A stretch of DNA of 64,000 nt from NCBI RefSeq assembly GCF_015277775.1, contig NZ_CP063849.1, positions 5,781,501 to 5,845,500 on the forward strand, read 5' to 3'. Positions 23,917-32,255 of this stretch are shown here, piece after piece (within the stretch, counting starts at the first letter, position 1; each line of letters opens with the position of its first letter). The notes below the pieces were generated by a model. That model was not told where the DNA came from, made no database searches, and saw nothing but the letters and a program-made list of their open reading frames with translations. This DNA is from Paludibaculum fermentans (lineage in GTDB: Bacteria; Acidobacteriota; Terriglobia; Bryobacterales; Bryobacteraceae). The position numbers were made by a program, and so were the translations under genes.

Positions 23917-23954
23917 CGCCCCGCTGCCAGCCGTCTCAGCCGGGCAGCGGGGCG
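23917..23954 (-). terminator. Hairpin terminator after the desaturase gene
   Basis: A perfect 12-bp stem (23917-23928 with 23943-23954) closes a 14-base loop. On the minus strand it follows the desaturase stop at 23973 and is followed by only a broken T tract, so termination may be partial. Confidence 0.55.
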
Positions 23955-23972
23955 ATGGGGAAGTGCAGGAAA

Positions 23973-24827
23973 CTAAGCGGCTTCGCGGTCAGCGACAGCG
24001 GAAGAGATGGACGCGACACGGATCGCCTTGGCGATGCCCAGCGCCTTCAGAAGCTTGATCTGGATCCAGGACGGATCGAACTCATACCAGGCCAAGCCGT
24101 GACGGGCGGAAGTGGGATGGGCGTGGTGGTTGTTGTGCCAACCTTCGCCGAAGGTCATCAACGCGACCCACCAGTTGTTGCGGGAGTCGTCGCGGGTATT
24201 GAAGCGGCGCGCGCCCCACATGTGGGTGGCGGAGTTCACCAGCCAGGTGGCATGCAGGCCCACGACAACGCGCAGGCAAATGCCCCACAGCATCAGCGGC
24301 AGACCGCCGACGGCCAGCAGGATCAGGCCCAGCGCCACCATCGGAATCCAATGCCAGTTGTTCAGCCAGAGATAGAACTTGTGCTTCGCCAGATCCGGAG
24401 CGTACTTCGCCATCATCTTTGTATTGTTGTGGTTGGCTTCACCAAAGATGATCCAGCCGACATGCGACCACCAGGCGCCGTCGCGGGGCGAATGCGGGTC
24501 ACCGGGCTGGTCGGACTTCTGATGATGGATGCGGTGCGTGGCCACCCAGAAAATGGGGCCGCCCTCCAGGGTCAGCGCGCCGCAAACCGCGAAGAAGTAC
24601 TCCAGGAACAACGGCACCTTATACGACCGGTGCGTGTGGAGGCGATGATAACCCATGCTGATGCCAAGGCCGATCGCCAGGTAGTAGAGACCAGCGGCAA
24701 CCAACAGGTTCCGCCAGCTAAACATAAACAGGGCTGCTACAGCCCCAATGTGGAACAGCACCAGCACGACGATGGTGATCCAGTTCATACGTCGGCGGTT
24801 GGTCAGAGTGACAAGGTCAGCAGTCAT
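23973..24827 (-). CDS. Membrane fatty acid desaturase (acyl-CoA/acyl-lipid delta-9 type)
   Basis: The 284-residue membrane enzyme introduces a cis double bond into fatty acyl chains using a di-iron centre and oxygen, adjusting membrane fluidity. The three His boxes are intact: HRLHTHRSYK, HRIHHQKSD and GEGWHNNHHAHP. The last is typical of the delta-9 stearoyl-CoA type. Four hydrophobic segments frame them. The gene is alone between the two-component pair and the chemosensory operon and has its own hairpin terminator. The upstream gap of about 110 bases holds no clear operator; electron donors would be encoded elsewhere. Confidence 0.9.
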   Translation of the reverse strand: MTADLVTLTNRRRMNWITIVVLVLFHIGAVAALFMFSWRNLLVAAGLYYLAIGLGISMGYHRLHTHRSYKVPLFLEYFFAVCGALTLEGGPIFWVATHRIHHQKSDQPGDPHSPRDGAWWSHVGWIIFGEANHNNTKMMAKYAPDLAKHKFYLWLNNWHWIPMVALGLILLAVGGLPLMLWGICLRVVVGLHATWLVNSATHMWGARRFNTRDDSRNNWWVALMTFGEGWHNNHHAHPTSARHGLAWYEFDPSWIQIKLLKALGIAKAIRVASISSAVADREAA

Positions 24828-24942
24828 GGGTTTGTTCAGGAAGGGATAGCCCAGTGAGGAATCTCTGATCCCAAGTTAACAGGGGTCTGTCTTTAGTTCT
24901 GTAAGAGTTGTGTAATAGCGATGCGCCGAAGTATTACAAAAA

Positions 24943-25755
24943 CTAAAGGAGCGCATCGATATCCGGGATCACGAGCAGGCGGCTCGTCCAGCGAAACACT
25001 CCACGGATGGCCTCGGTCTTCAACCCCGCGTCCTCGGGGTGGATCGCTATGGCATGAGCAGGATTCACGCGCTGAAGCGCCGCCGACGCCATGAACGCGA
25101 TGGGCTCGTGGCGGCTCGTCCCGCGCACCACCACCAAGCGCTCCTCGGGCGCGCCCAACAGCGGCTCCAGTCCGAAGCAGCGGGCCAGGTCCACCAACTG
25201 CGCCGTCTGGCCGCGCCAGGCCAGGATGCCCCGCAGCCAGCCACCCTCCACCTGCAGCGGGATCCACGGCAGCGGTTCCGACACGTCCAGCACCTGTTCC
25301 AGCGGAATCCCGACCACCACTTCGGGCCGCGCCGTGTTCGAACGTGCCAGCCGCAGGCTGGTAATCAGGATCTGCGGCTCTTCCACAGCGGGCGCTGCCC
25401 TTCCGGCCGAAGGGCGCGTAATGACCGCCGGCTGGATCCGGATGGGATCCACTGCGGCCAGAAACGCCGTCTTGACCAGCGGCACCGATACTCCGTCAAT
25501 CTCAACCACGCCGAGCAGCCCTTGCCCCGCCCGGCCCAGGCGCTCCGGCGGCTGGCAGATGGAGGCCCGCTCGATCTCGGTTACGCCCCCTACCCGGTCC
25601 ACCGCAATGCGCTCACCCGTCGCCCGATCAACCAGCAGCGTGCGGTACAGAGCCGACCGGTCTCGCTCAATGGAGGCGATCTCCTCCACCCCGACCGCGA
25701 ACGACTGGCCGTGCCGGTCGCACATCAGCACCTGCAGCACCTGTTCCGGCATCAC
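24943..25755 (-). CDS. CheW-like coupling protein, last gene of the chemosensory operon
   Basis: The 270-residue cytosolic protein has two parts. The C-terminal 150 residues look like a CheW fold (GIPLEQVLDVSE, GGWLRGILAWRGQTAQLVDLARCFG). The N-terminal half (FAVGVEEIASIERD, GVVEIDGVSVPLVKTAFL) may be a second, degenerate CheW fold, as in PilI/ChpC-type couplers. Such proteins bridge the receptor tip and CheA. The ATG overlaps the CheA stop in ATGA. It could alternatively be an accessory ChpC-like adaptor rather than the primary CheW, since a separate CheW lies in the same operon. Confidence 0.72.
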   Translation of the reverse strand: MMPEQVLQVLMCDRHGQSFAVGVEEIASIERDRSALYRTLLVDRATGERIAVDRVGGVTEIERASICQPPERLGRAGQGLLGVVEIDGVSVPLVKTAFLAAVDPIRIQPAVITRPSAGRAAPAVEEPQILITSLRLARSNTARPEVVVGIPLEQVLDVSEPLPWIPLQVEGGWLRGILAWRGQTAQLVDLARCFGLEPLLGAPEERLVVVRGTSRHEPIAFMASAALQRVNPAHAIAIHPEDAGLKTEAIRGVFRWTSRLLVIPDIDALL

Positions 25756-28439
25756 GCTACCCTCGTCGTGTTCGACCCGGTTTCCGCGCTGTTCCTCAGG
25801 ATGGAAAGCAACATCTCTTCCTGGTAAGGCTTCACCAGATAGTGGGTCGCGCCCAGCGACAGTGCTTTCGAGCGGTGCTTCTCACCGGCGCGCGACGTCA
25901 GCATCACGATGGGTGTTTTGCGGTAGTCGGCCTGCGACCGCAGTGTGGCCGTCAACTCGAAGCCGTCCATACGCGGCATTTCGATATCCATCAGGATCAC
26001 GTCCGGTTTGTGGTCGATGTGCTGCAGCATCTCCAGCGCCTCCAGGCCGTCCTTGGCCTGCAGCGGGGTCCAGCCATTGTTCTTGACCAAGTTCGCGACC
26101 ACACGCCGCACGCTCAGCGAATCGTCGACAATCATGACGTTCAGCGGCCGGCGCTGCACCGCCACGGCTCGAGCCGCTCCGGCGCGTACCTTCTGGCTCT
26201 GTTGGTAGCCTGGCGACAACGCCACCGGATTCAGGATCAGCACCACATTCCCGTCGCCCGTCAGGGTGGCTCCGCCAATGCTCGCCGAGCGCCGCATGAT
26301 GCCGGCCAGCGGCTTCACCATCACCTCACGGGCACCCGAGATGTGATCGACCGCCAGGGCGAACTCTTCGTTGCCCGACCTCAGCACCAATAAGGGCTGC
26401 CTGGGAGAAGGCCCAGACTTGGCCCGCGGCAGATTCAGCGCCTCGGACAGATACAACAGCGGCAGCAGGCTGGACCCCAGCCGCACCACCGGTTTATGGC
26501 TGACATACTCCAATTGAGACGCTTCCAGCCGCGCTACCTGCGAGATGGCAGCCAGCGGCAGCGCATACGTCTCCTGCTGGTCTTCCACGAACAGAACCTT
26601 CGTGATCGCCAGGGTCGTGGGCATGCGCACCGTAAAGGTGGCGCCCGAGCCCACGGGCGATTCCAGCGCAACACTGCCCTTCAGGGCTTCCACGGCGCTC
26701 TTGACAACATCGAGTCCCACACCGCGGCCGGAGATTTCACTCACGGTCGCCGAGGTACTGAAGCCAGGCTCGAAGATCAGCGAGAAGAGTTGCTGCCGCG
26801 TGGCCTGCGCCGCTTCACTTTCCGTCAGGAAACCGTGGCTCGCCGCGGTTTCGCGGATCTTTTCCGGATCCACGCCCGCCCCGTCATCACTGAGGCGGAT
26901 GACCACCTCGGTGCCTTCCTGCGTCGCCCGCAACCGTACGCGGCCCTGCTCCGGCTTCCCAGCCGCCCGCCGCACCTCCGGCAGTTCGATGCCGTGATCG
27001 ACAGCATTCCGCAGCAGGTGATCCAGCGGAGCAGCCAACTGCTCCACGACGCTCTTATCGAGCTCGGCCGTCATACCCTCTACTTCCAACTCCGCCAGCT
27101 TTCCGCTCTTCTGGGAGGCCACACGGACCGTGCGGTGCAGCCGGTTGGCCAGCAGGTTCAGCGGCACCATGCGCAGCCGCACCAGCTTGTCCTGCACTTC
27201 GCTCGTCAGCCGCCCCTGCATACTGACATAGCTGTCGAACGAACCGATCAACTGCTTCAATTGCGACGTGGCCGTGGCCAGGTCGCTCGTCGTCTCAGTC
27301 AACTCCCTGGACAGCAGGTGGAGTTGCGTGTAGCGGTCAAACTCCAGCGCATCAAATTCAGGGGCGGAATCACCCTTCGCCGTCGGCGAAGCCAGGCGGT
27401 TGCCGGAAGGCAGTTCAAGGTGTTCCGAATCAAACTGGGCGGTCAACCTGCGGATGCGCTGCAGGCTGAGATTGAGCTCTTCCACTTCCCGCGCGTACGA
27501 TGCCAGGTGGCGCTCAAAGCCCGAGCGGTTTACGAACAGTTCGCCCACCAGGCGGACGAGATCGTCCAGCCGCTCCAGCGGCGCACGCACCATGCGGCTG
27601 GAGTCCGCGGTCTCGGCTTCCGGAATCGCCACCGGCGCCGCATCTAGCGGCAGCCCGGCAGCCGGCTCCATTTCGATCTGGCCAGGCTCCTCGAGATCCG
27701 CCACGGCCAGATCGTACACCTGCAGCAACTCACGGATCTGGTGCGACAACGGGCCCACCCGCCCCTTCTGCCTCACCAGGTCGCTCAGCGTGTCGTACGT
27801 CGCCACCAGCAGTTCGTGCCGGTCCGGCGAGTACTCCAACCGGCCCTCGTACAGCAGGTCGAGCAGGTCCTCCATGCGGTGCGCGAGGCGGCTGAACGTC
27901 TCCAGGCCCACCATGGCCGCCGCACCCTTGATGGTGTGAATGGACCGGCGGATTTCGCGCAGCACCGGACCGCGGTCCGCCGCCCTCGAACTCAATTCAC
28001 GGAACTGGATCCCGGTGCTCTGCAGATGCTCATCGGCTTCCTCGATGAATCCTGATAACAGGTCAGCGGGAATGCGGTCAAAGCGTGGCTCCGGCAGCTC
28101 CACCGGAGCTTCCGGTTCGGGGATGTCCGCCAGAAGCTGGGTCATGCGCAGCACGCCCTCGGCCATCGGCTCCAGCACGGCCGGATCGAGCGGCTGCTCG
28201 TCCAGCACCACTGGATCCAGCAGGGTCTCTACTACGCGAGCGGCTTCGCCCAATTCGCTCATGCCGATGACGCGGCTGGCTCCGCTCACGCAGTGAGACA
28301 GCCGGTGTAGTTCCTCGGCGGACTTCTGATCGCCGGGAATGGCCCGCAGCGCCGCCAGACAGCGGTTCATGCCGGGCAGGTAGCTGCGCGCTTCTTCCAG
28401 AAAGCCGCGCAGCACCTCGGGATCGAGCGCATTGCTCAT
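25752..28439 (-). CDS. Hybrid CheA-type histidine kinase with C-terminal receiver (ChpA-like)
   Basis: The 895-residue kinase has two Hpt domains. The first has His49 in LSHCVSGAS, where the usual Lys three residues on is Ser; the second has canonical His168 in SIHTIKGAA. After a dimerisation helix pair come the HATPase boxes (HLLRNAVDHGIE, DDGAGVD, GRGVGLDVV), a CheW-like domain (YALPLAAISQV) and a receiver domain (MIVDDSLSVRR, VILMDIEMPRMDG, LVKPYQ). This layout is a short version of ChpA in type IV pilus control. It phosphorylates the receivers of its neighbours. It follows the MCP gene by 32 bases and overlaps the CheW-like gene. Confidence 0.92.
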   Translation of the reverse strand: MSNALDPEVLRGFLEEARSYLPGMNRCLAALRAIPGDQKSAEELHRLSHCVSGASRVIGMSELGEAARVVETLLDPVVLDEQPLDPAVLEPMAEGVLRMTQLLADIPEPEAPVELPEPRFDRIPADLLSGFIEEADEHLQSTGIQFRELSSRAADRGPVLREIRRSIHTIKGAAAMVGLETFSRLAHRMEDLLDLLYEGRLEYSPDRHELLVATYDTLSDLVRQKGRVGPLSHQIRELLQVYDLAVADLEEPGQIEMEPAAGLPLDAAPVAIPEAETADSSRMVRAPLERLDDLVRLVGELFVNRSGFERHLASYAREVEELNLSLQRIRRLTAQFDSEHLELPSGNRLASPTAKGDSAPEFDALEFDRYTQLHLLSRELTETTSDLATATSQLKQLIGSFDSYVSMQGRLTSEVQDKLVRLRMVPLNLLANRLHRTVRVASQKSGKLAELEVEGMTAELDKSVVEQLAAPLDHLLRNAVDHGIELPEVRRAAGKPEQGRVRLRATQEGTEVVIRLSDDGAGVDPEKIRETAASHGFLTESEAAQATRQQLFSLIFEPGFSTSATVSEISGRGVGLDVVKSAVEALKGSVALESPVGSGATFTVRMPTTLAITKVLFVEDQQETYALPLAAISQVARLEASQLEYVSHKPVVRLGSSLLPLLYLSEALNLPRAKSGPSPRQPLLVLRSGNEEFALAVDHISGAREVMVKPLAGIMRRSASIGGATLTGDGNVVLILNPVALSPGYQQSQKVRAGAARAVAVQRRPLNVMIVDDSLSVRRVVANLVKNNGWTPLQAKDGLEALEMLQHIDHKPDVILMDIEMPRMDGFELTATLRSQADYRKTPIVMLTSRAGEKHRSKALSLGATHYLVKPYQEEMLLSILRNSAETGSNTTRVA

Positions 28440-28471
28440 AGCTCGCTCCTTGTCGCTTCCGCCTCCACCGC

Positions 28472-30655
28472 CTAAGCGGCGAGAGGAGTCCTGGTCTCAC
28501 TCGCCGGCAGTTTGAAGCGGCTGACCGAGCGGTTGAGCTCCTCGGCCAGCGCCGCCAGTTGACGAATCGAAGAGGCAGCCTGCTTCGCGCCATCGGCCGT
28601 CTGCTGCGTTACGTCGGAGATCCCCGTCACGTTCCGAGCCACCGACTCCGACCCCACGGCCTGCTGCTGGGCAGCCTGCGAGATCTGCGACACCAGGTCC
28701 GCAATGTGCTTGGACACCGACTCGATCTGCGACAGGCGCTGACCAGCCTCGTTGGCCAGCTGCGATCCGCCTACCACTTCGCGTGTCGTCTCTTCCATGG
28801 CCGAGATGGCCTCAGTCATGTCGCCCTGCACCGACTTGATCAGCGCGCCGATGCGCTTCGTCGCTTCCGTCGCGCGTTCCGCCAGCCGTTCCACTTCGTC
28901 CGCAACCACCGCGAAGCCCTTGCCTGCTTCGCCGGCCATGGCCGCCTGGATCGAAGCGTTCAAGGCCAGGATGCTGGTGCGATCCGCAATATCGCCGATC
29001 AGCTCGACGATCTCGCCGATCTCCTGCGAGCTCTCGCCCAGCCGCTTGATGCGTTTGGACGTTTCCTGCACCTGGCCGCGGATCGCGTTCATCCCCTCGA
29101 TCGTCTTGCGCACCGAGTTTGCGCCCTGCTGCGCGCTGCCCAGCGCTTCCTGGGCAACCACCGCCGCGCTCGAAGCCGTCTTCGACACCTGCTGGATGCT
29201 GCCCGCCATCTGCTCAATGGCCGACGACGCCTGGATGATCTGCACCGACTGCTCTTCACTACCGCGCGCCAGCACTTCGGCCGTCGTCTGCACCTGGTTG
29301 GCCGAGTTGTTCACCGCGAAGGTCGTCTTCTGCACCGTGGAAATGATGGTGCGCAGCTCGGCCATCATGTAGTTGAACGAATCCGCAATGGCGCCCGTGA
29401 TGTCGGCCGTCACCTCGGCTTCCTTCCGCAGGTCGCCTTCGGCCACGCCGCTCACCTCGTCCAGCAGCCGCGAAATACTGTGCTGAATCTGGTCACGCTC
29501 TTCGCGGGACTGCATCAGGCTCAGGGTATTGTCCAGCGTGCTGTTCAGGCCTACGGCGATCGAGCCCAGTTCGTCGCTCGACAGCACGTCGGCGCGCGCC
29601 CGGAAATTGCCGGCATCGATCTGCTTCAGCAGGCCCATAATGCTGCTCACCTGGCCGGTGATGCCGCGCTGGATGCGCAGGGTCGCGAACGCCGCCAGCA
29701 GCAGGATGCAGATGACAAAGCCAAGCTGAACCCACTTCTGGTTGTTCAGCTCCGCGATGCGCGCCTCCACCAGGCCCGCGATCGCAGAACTGCTGGCGTC
29801 CCAGACCGCGAAGTACGCCGCCACGGCCTTCGAGCCGTCTTCGTAATAGGTCTTCGCACTCACCGAGGGAGTGCCTTCAATGAACTGGAACCGCGTCAGC
29901 TTCGAGTAGTAGCCCGCCGTTTCACGCGCCGCGCGCACCTTCGGCTCCAGCAGCTCCCGCATGGCTTTGTCCTTCGACATCGCCATGTCCGCGTTATGTT
30001 CCACCACAGCGCTGGTGTTCTCGATCTGGCGCGAAAGGAAGATCATCTGCGCCGTATCCTCCGCTGACAGACGCCCCTTGCTGGTGCTGCCGGCGCCCTG
30101 GGCGCGCAACTCCTCCAAGGCCTCGGCCGTCTGCACTACCTGGACCAGCAGGTTGTCGGCAAGGTAGAACGACTCGACATCCGGATCCATCGTCAGGCCG
30201 CTGGTGTCGCCGATCTGGCGGATCAGCGTCAGGGTGCTCTGGATGGCCGCCGTGTGCAGCGAGAACGCATCCTTGGGAGCCATGGTGAGCACCCGCTCCT
30301 TCAGGATGTTCCAGGTGGCGGTGATCTGATCCCACTGCTTGCCGTACTCCTTCTGCTTGCCCGTATCGGCCGCGATCTCCTGCATATCGCTGGCCACGTT
30401 GCCCTGCAGCCTGACCAGATCGTTCTGCACCGAAAGGTCGCCGTTGAGGTAGACATTTGTCAGGGCGCGGTGCTGCGCCAAGTGTTCCAGCAGCCGCCTG
30501 GCCGGCTGGAGCGATTCGAGTCCGGCGATTTCGGCGCGCGACTTCGCAATCTGCTCATTGCGGCTGGTGATGAACAGGAACATCAATACGACGATGGGCG
30601 TGGCGCCCAGCAGGGCCAGGACCATCAGCTTCTGCGAAATCTTCAGATTCTTCAT
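28472..30655 (-). CDS. Methyl-accepting chemotaxis protein, PilJ-like
   Basis: The 727-residue receptor has an N-terminal transmembrane helix (LMVLALLGATPIVVLMFLFI), a large helical sensor region and a second membrane helix near residue 320 (LGFVICILLLAAFATL). HAMP-like segments and a cytoplasmic signalling coiled coil follow. The hairpin tip IADRTSILALNASIQAAMAGEAG matches the PilJ variant rather than the enteric one. The following AGKGFAVVADEVERLAERA is the conserved adaptation-region flank. No CheR or CheB is encoded nearby, so methylation may be absent or served in trans. The sensor region is a four-helix-bundle type, typical of surface or small-molecule sensing. Confidence 0.9.
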   Translation of the reverse strand: MKNLKISQKLMVLALLGATPIVVLMFLFITSRNEQIAKSRAEIAGLESLQPARRLLEHLAQHRALTNVYLNGDLSVQNDLVRLQGNVASDMQEIAADTGKQKEYGKQWDQITATWNILKERVLTMAPKDAFSLHTAAIQSTLTLIRQIGDTSGLTMDPDVESFYLADNLLVQVVQTAEALEELRAQGAGSTSKGRLSAEDTAQMIFLSRQIENTSAVVEHNADMAMSKDKAMRELLEPKVRAARETAGYYSKLTRFQFIEGTPSVSAKTYYEDGSKAVAAYFAVWDASSSAIAGLVEARIAELNNQKWVQLGFVICILLLAAFATLRIQRGITGQVSSIMGLLKQIDAGNFRARADVLSSDELGSIAVGLNSTLDNTLSLMQSREERDQIQHSISRLLDEVSGVAEGDLRKEAEVTADITGAIADSFNYMMAELRTIISTVQKTTFAVNNSANQVQTTAEVLARGSEEQSVQIIQASSAIEQMAGSIQQVSKTASSAAVVAQEALGSAQQGANSVRKTIEGMNAIRGQVQETSKRIKRLGESSQEIGEIVELIGDIADRTSILALNASIQAAMAGEAGKGFAVVADEVERLAERATEATKRIGALIKSVQGDMTEAISAMEETTREVVGGSQLANEAGQRLSQIESVSKHIADLVSQISQAAQQQAVGSESVARNVTGISDVTQQTADGAKQAASSIRQLAALAEELNRSVSRFKLPASETRTPLAA

Positions 30656-30727
30656 GGCGACCGAACTCTCCTTACCTCTCCAAACCGTTGAACTCCCGCT
30701 CCGGCAGACGGCCGGAGCCGATCGTGA

Positions 30728-31843
30728 TCAATAGGCCGCCGGCTGTTCTCGCAGCTCTGACGCGGCAAAGACCCTGTCCAGATCCAAGACACTCAGCAGC
30801 CGCCCCTTGTGCGACCCGATCCCCTCCAGGAACGGAGTCGTGCGGCCGTCCAGCCAATGCGGAGTGCGATGCAGCTCTTCCCTCGCCAGCATCGCGACAC
30901 CCTGCAACGCATCCACCACCAGCGCCACCGGCGAATCGTCCGGCGAGGGCCGCACCACCAGGATGCGGGCATCGTGCGGCCGGCCCGTGCTCTCCAGCTC
31001 CAGCAGCATCGCCAGGTCGACCAGCGGCAGTACGGAGCCGCGCAGGTTCGCCACGCCCATGACGAAGGCCGGCAACCCGGGCACCGCCGTCACCTTCGGC
31101 AGGCGTTCCGTCTCCATCACACGCGTCAGCGGGACGGCGTAGCTCTCCCCAGCCAGTTGGAAGGCCAGGAACCGTTCTGTTACGCGGCCCGCGCCTGCCG
31201 GCGGCTCGGGCAGCCTCGGCCGTACACTCTCCGCAAGCTCGCGCTTCATCGTTCCCAGAAGCAGCCGTAGCGTGCCGTCGTCGCTTTCCGGCTCCGGCGC
31301 TGTCACCGTGGGCAGGCTCACCTCGGCCGCCGCTTCTGCCGGTTCAGGCATTTCAACGGCCGACAGCCCGGCCCGGTGCACGGCCGGCAGCACGGGACGA
31401 AGGTCCGCCAGGAAACTCACTTCCTCCGCTGCGTGCTTCCTGCCCAGCGGCTGCGGCTCGGTCACCTGGCTGTCGGCCACGTGCCCGGCCGGCAGCGCAG
31501 TACCGGGCTCCTCATCAGGCAGCACAATCGATAGCGACTCCAGATCGACGAAAGCCTCTGCCAGGGGTTCCGCTACCGTTGTTTCGGATTGGGCAGTGGG
31601 CGCCTGTACGGTTGCTTCCGTGTCGTCCAGCAGCAGCCGGTCCATCAGCGCCGAAACGGAGACCGGTTCATCCTCCACCGGCTCGTACGGCCGGTCAGGT
31701 GCAGCTTCCAGTTCAGCCGAGTCCACATCCTGCCAGTTGCCCAACAGCTCCGCCAGCAACCCGTCCATGGGCAGATCACCGCCCTCGACCGGGGTCCTGT
31801 CGTCGAATCCAAGAAAGAGATCGTCGCGTTCGGAGCCGCTCAT
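30728..31843 (-). CDS. CheW-domain protein with long acidic N-terminus
   Basis: The 371-residue protein has a CheW fold in its last 150 residues (FLAFQLAGESYAVPLTRVMETE, VMGVANLRGSVLPLVDLAMLL, VALVVDALQGVAML). The first 210 residues are acidic, low in complexity and probably disordered, with many Glu, Pro and Ala. The coupling fold connects the receptor to CheA, and the long tail is unusual and could bind another operon member. It lies 21 bases past the single-domain receiver gene and 72 bases before the MCP gene. PilI-like couplers of type IV pilus systems are normally shorter. Confidence 0.85.
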   Translation of the reverse strand: MSGSERDDLFLGFDDRTPVEGGDLPMDGLLAELLGNWQDVDSAELEAAPDRPYEPVEDEPVSVSALMDRLLLDDTEATVQAPTAQSETTVAEPLAEAFVDLESLSIVLPDEEPGTALPAGHVADSQVTEPQPLGRKHAAEEVSFLADLRPVLPAVHRAGLSAVEMPEPAEAAAEVSLPTVTAPEPESDDGTLRLLLGTMKRELAESVRPRLPEPPAGAGRVTERFLAFQLAGESYAVPLTRVMETERLPKVTAVPGLPAFVMGVANLRGSVLPLVDLAMLLELESTGRPHDARILVVRPSPDDSPVALVVDALQGVAMLAREELHRTPHWLDGRTTPFLEGIGSHKGRLLSVLDLDRVFAASELREQPAAY

Positions 31844-31864
31844 GGTGCGTACCTCGCCGGAGAA

Positions 31865-32227
31865 TTAGAGCGCTCGCTCTACCGCGGCCAGCAGGTCGGC
31901 CGCCTCAAACGGCTTCGTGACGTAACCGTCGGCGCCCTGCTTCAGGCCCCAGTAGCGGTCGGAGTCCTGCGACTTGCTGCTGACCATGATGATCTTGATC
32001 GCCTTGGTATCGCCCGCCGCCTTCAGTTGCCGGCACACCTGATACCCATTCTTTTTAGGCAGCACAACATCCAACAGGATCACGTCGGGGTGATAGGCCT
32101 GCGCGTGATGCAGCGCCTCTTCCCCATCGGCCGCGGTGAGGATTTCGTACCCTCGCCCCTCAATCGCCGATTGCATCAGTTTCAGATGAGCTGGACTGTC
32201 GTCCACCACAAGAATGGTTCTTGCCAT
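31865..32227 (-). CDS. Single-domain response regulator (PilG/PilH/CheY-like)
   Basis: The 120-residue protein is one receiver domain: acidic pair in ILVVDDSPAH, phospho-acceptor Asp in VILLDVVLPKKNG, Ser in MVSSKSQ and Lys in YVTKPFEAADL. The Ser replaces the usual Thr. It has no output domain, so it acts by binding a partner such as a motor or pilus protein. It is the second gene of the chemosensory operon, like PilG or PilH in Pil-Chp systems. Which of these two it corresponds to cannot be decided from the sequence. Confidence 0.88.
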   Translation of the reverse strand: MARTILVVDDSPAHLKLMQSAIEGRGYEILTAADGEEALHHAQAYHPDVILLDVVLPKKNGYQVCRQLKAAGDTKAIKIIMVSSKSQDSDRYWGLKQGADGYVTKPFEAADLLAAVERAL

Positions 32228-32255
32228 AATCCTTCCCTCGCTTGAGCTGCGGCCC

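Noticed and set aside
24897-24945. GTAATA/TATTAC inverted repeat after the chemosensory operon
   Set aside because: The stem is only 6 bp with a long loop and no T run, so it was not called a terminator.
28559-30067. 502-codon plus-strand frame opposite the MCP gene
   Set aside because: It is His/Arg/Leu-rich low-complexity translation of the antisense of a coiled-coil gene.
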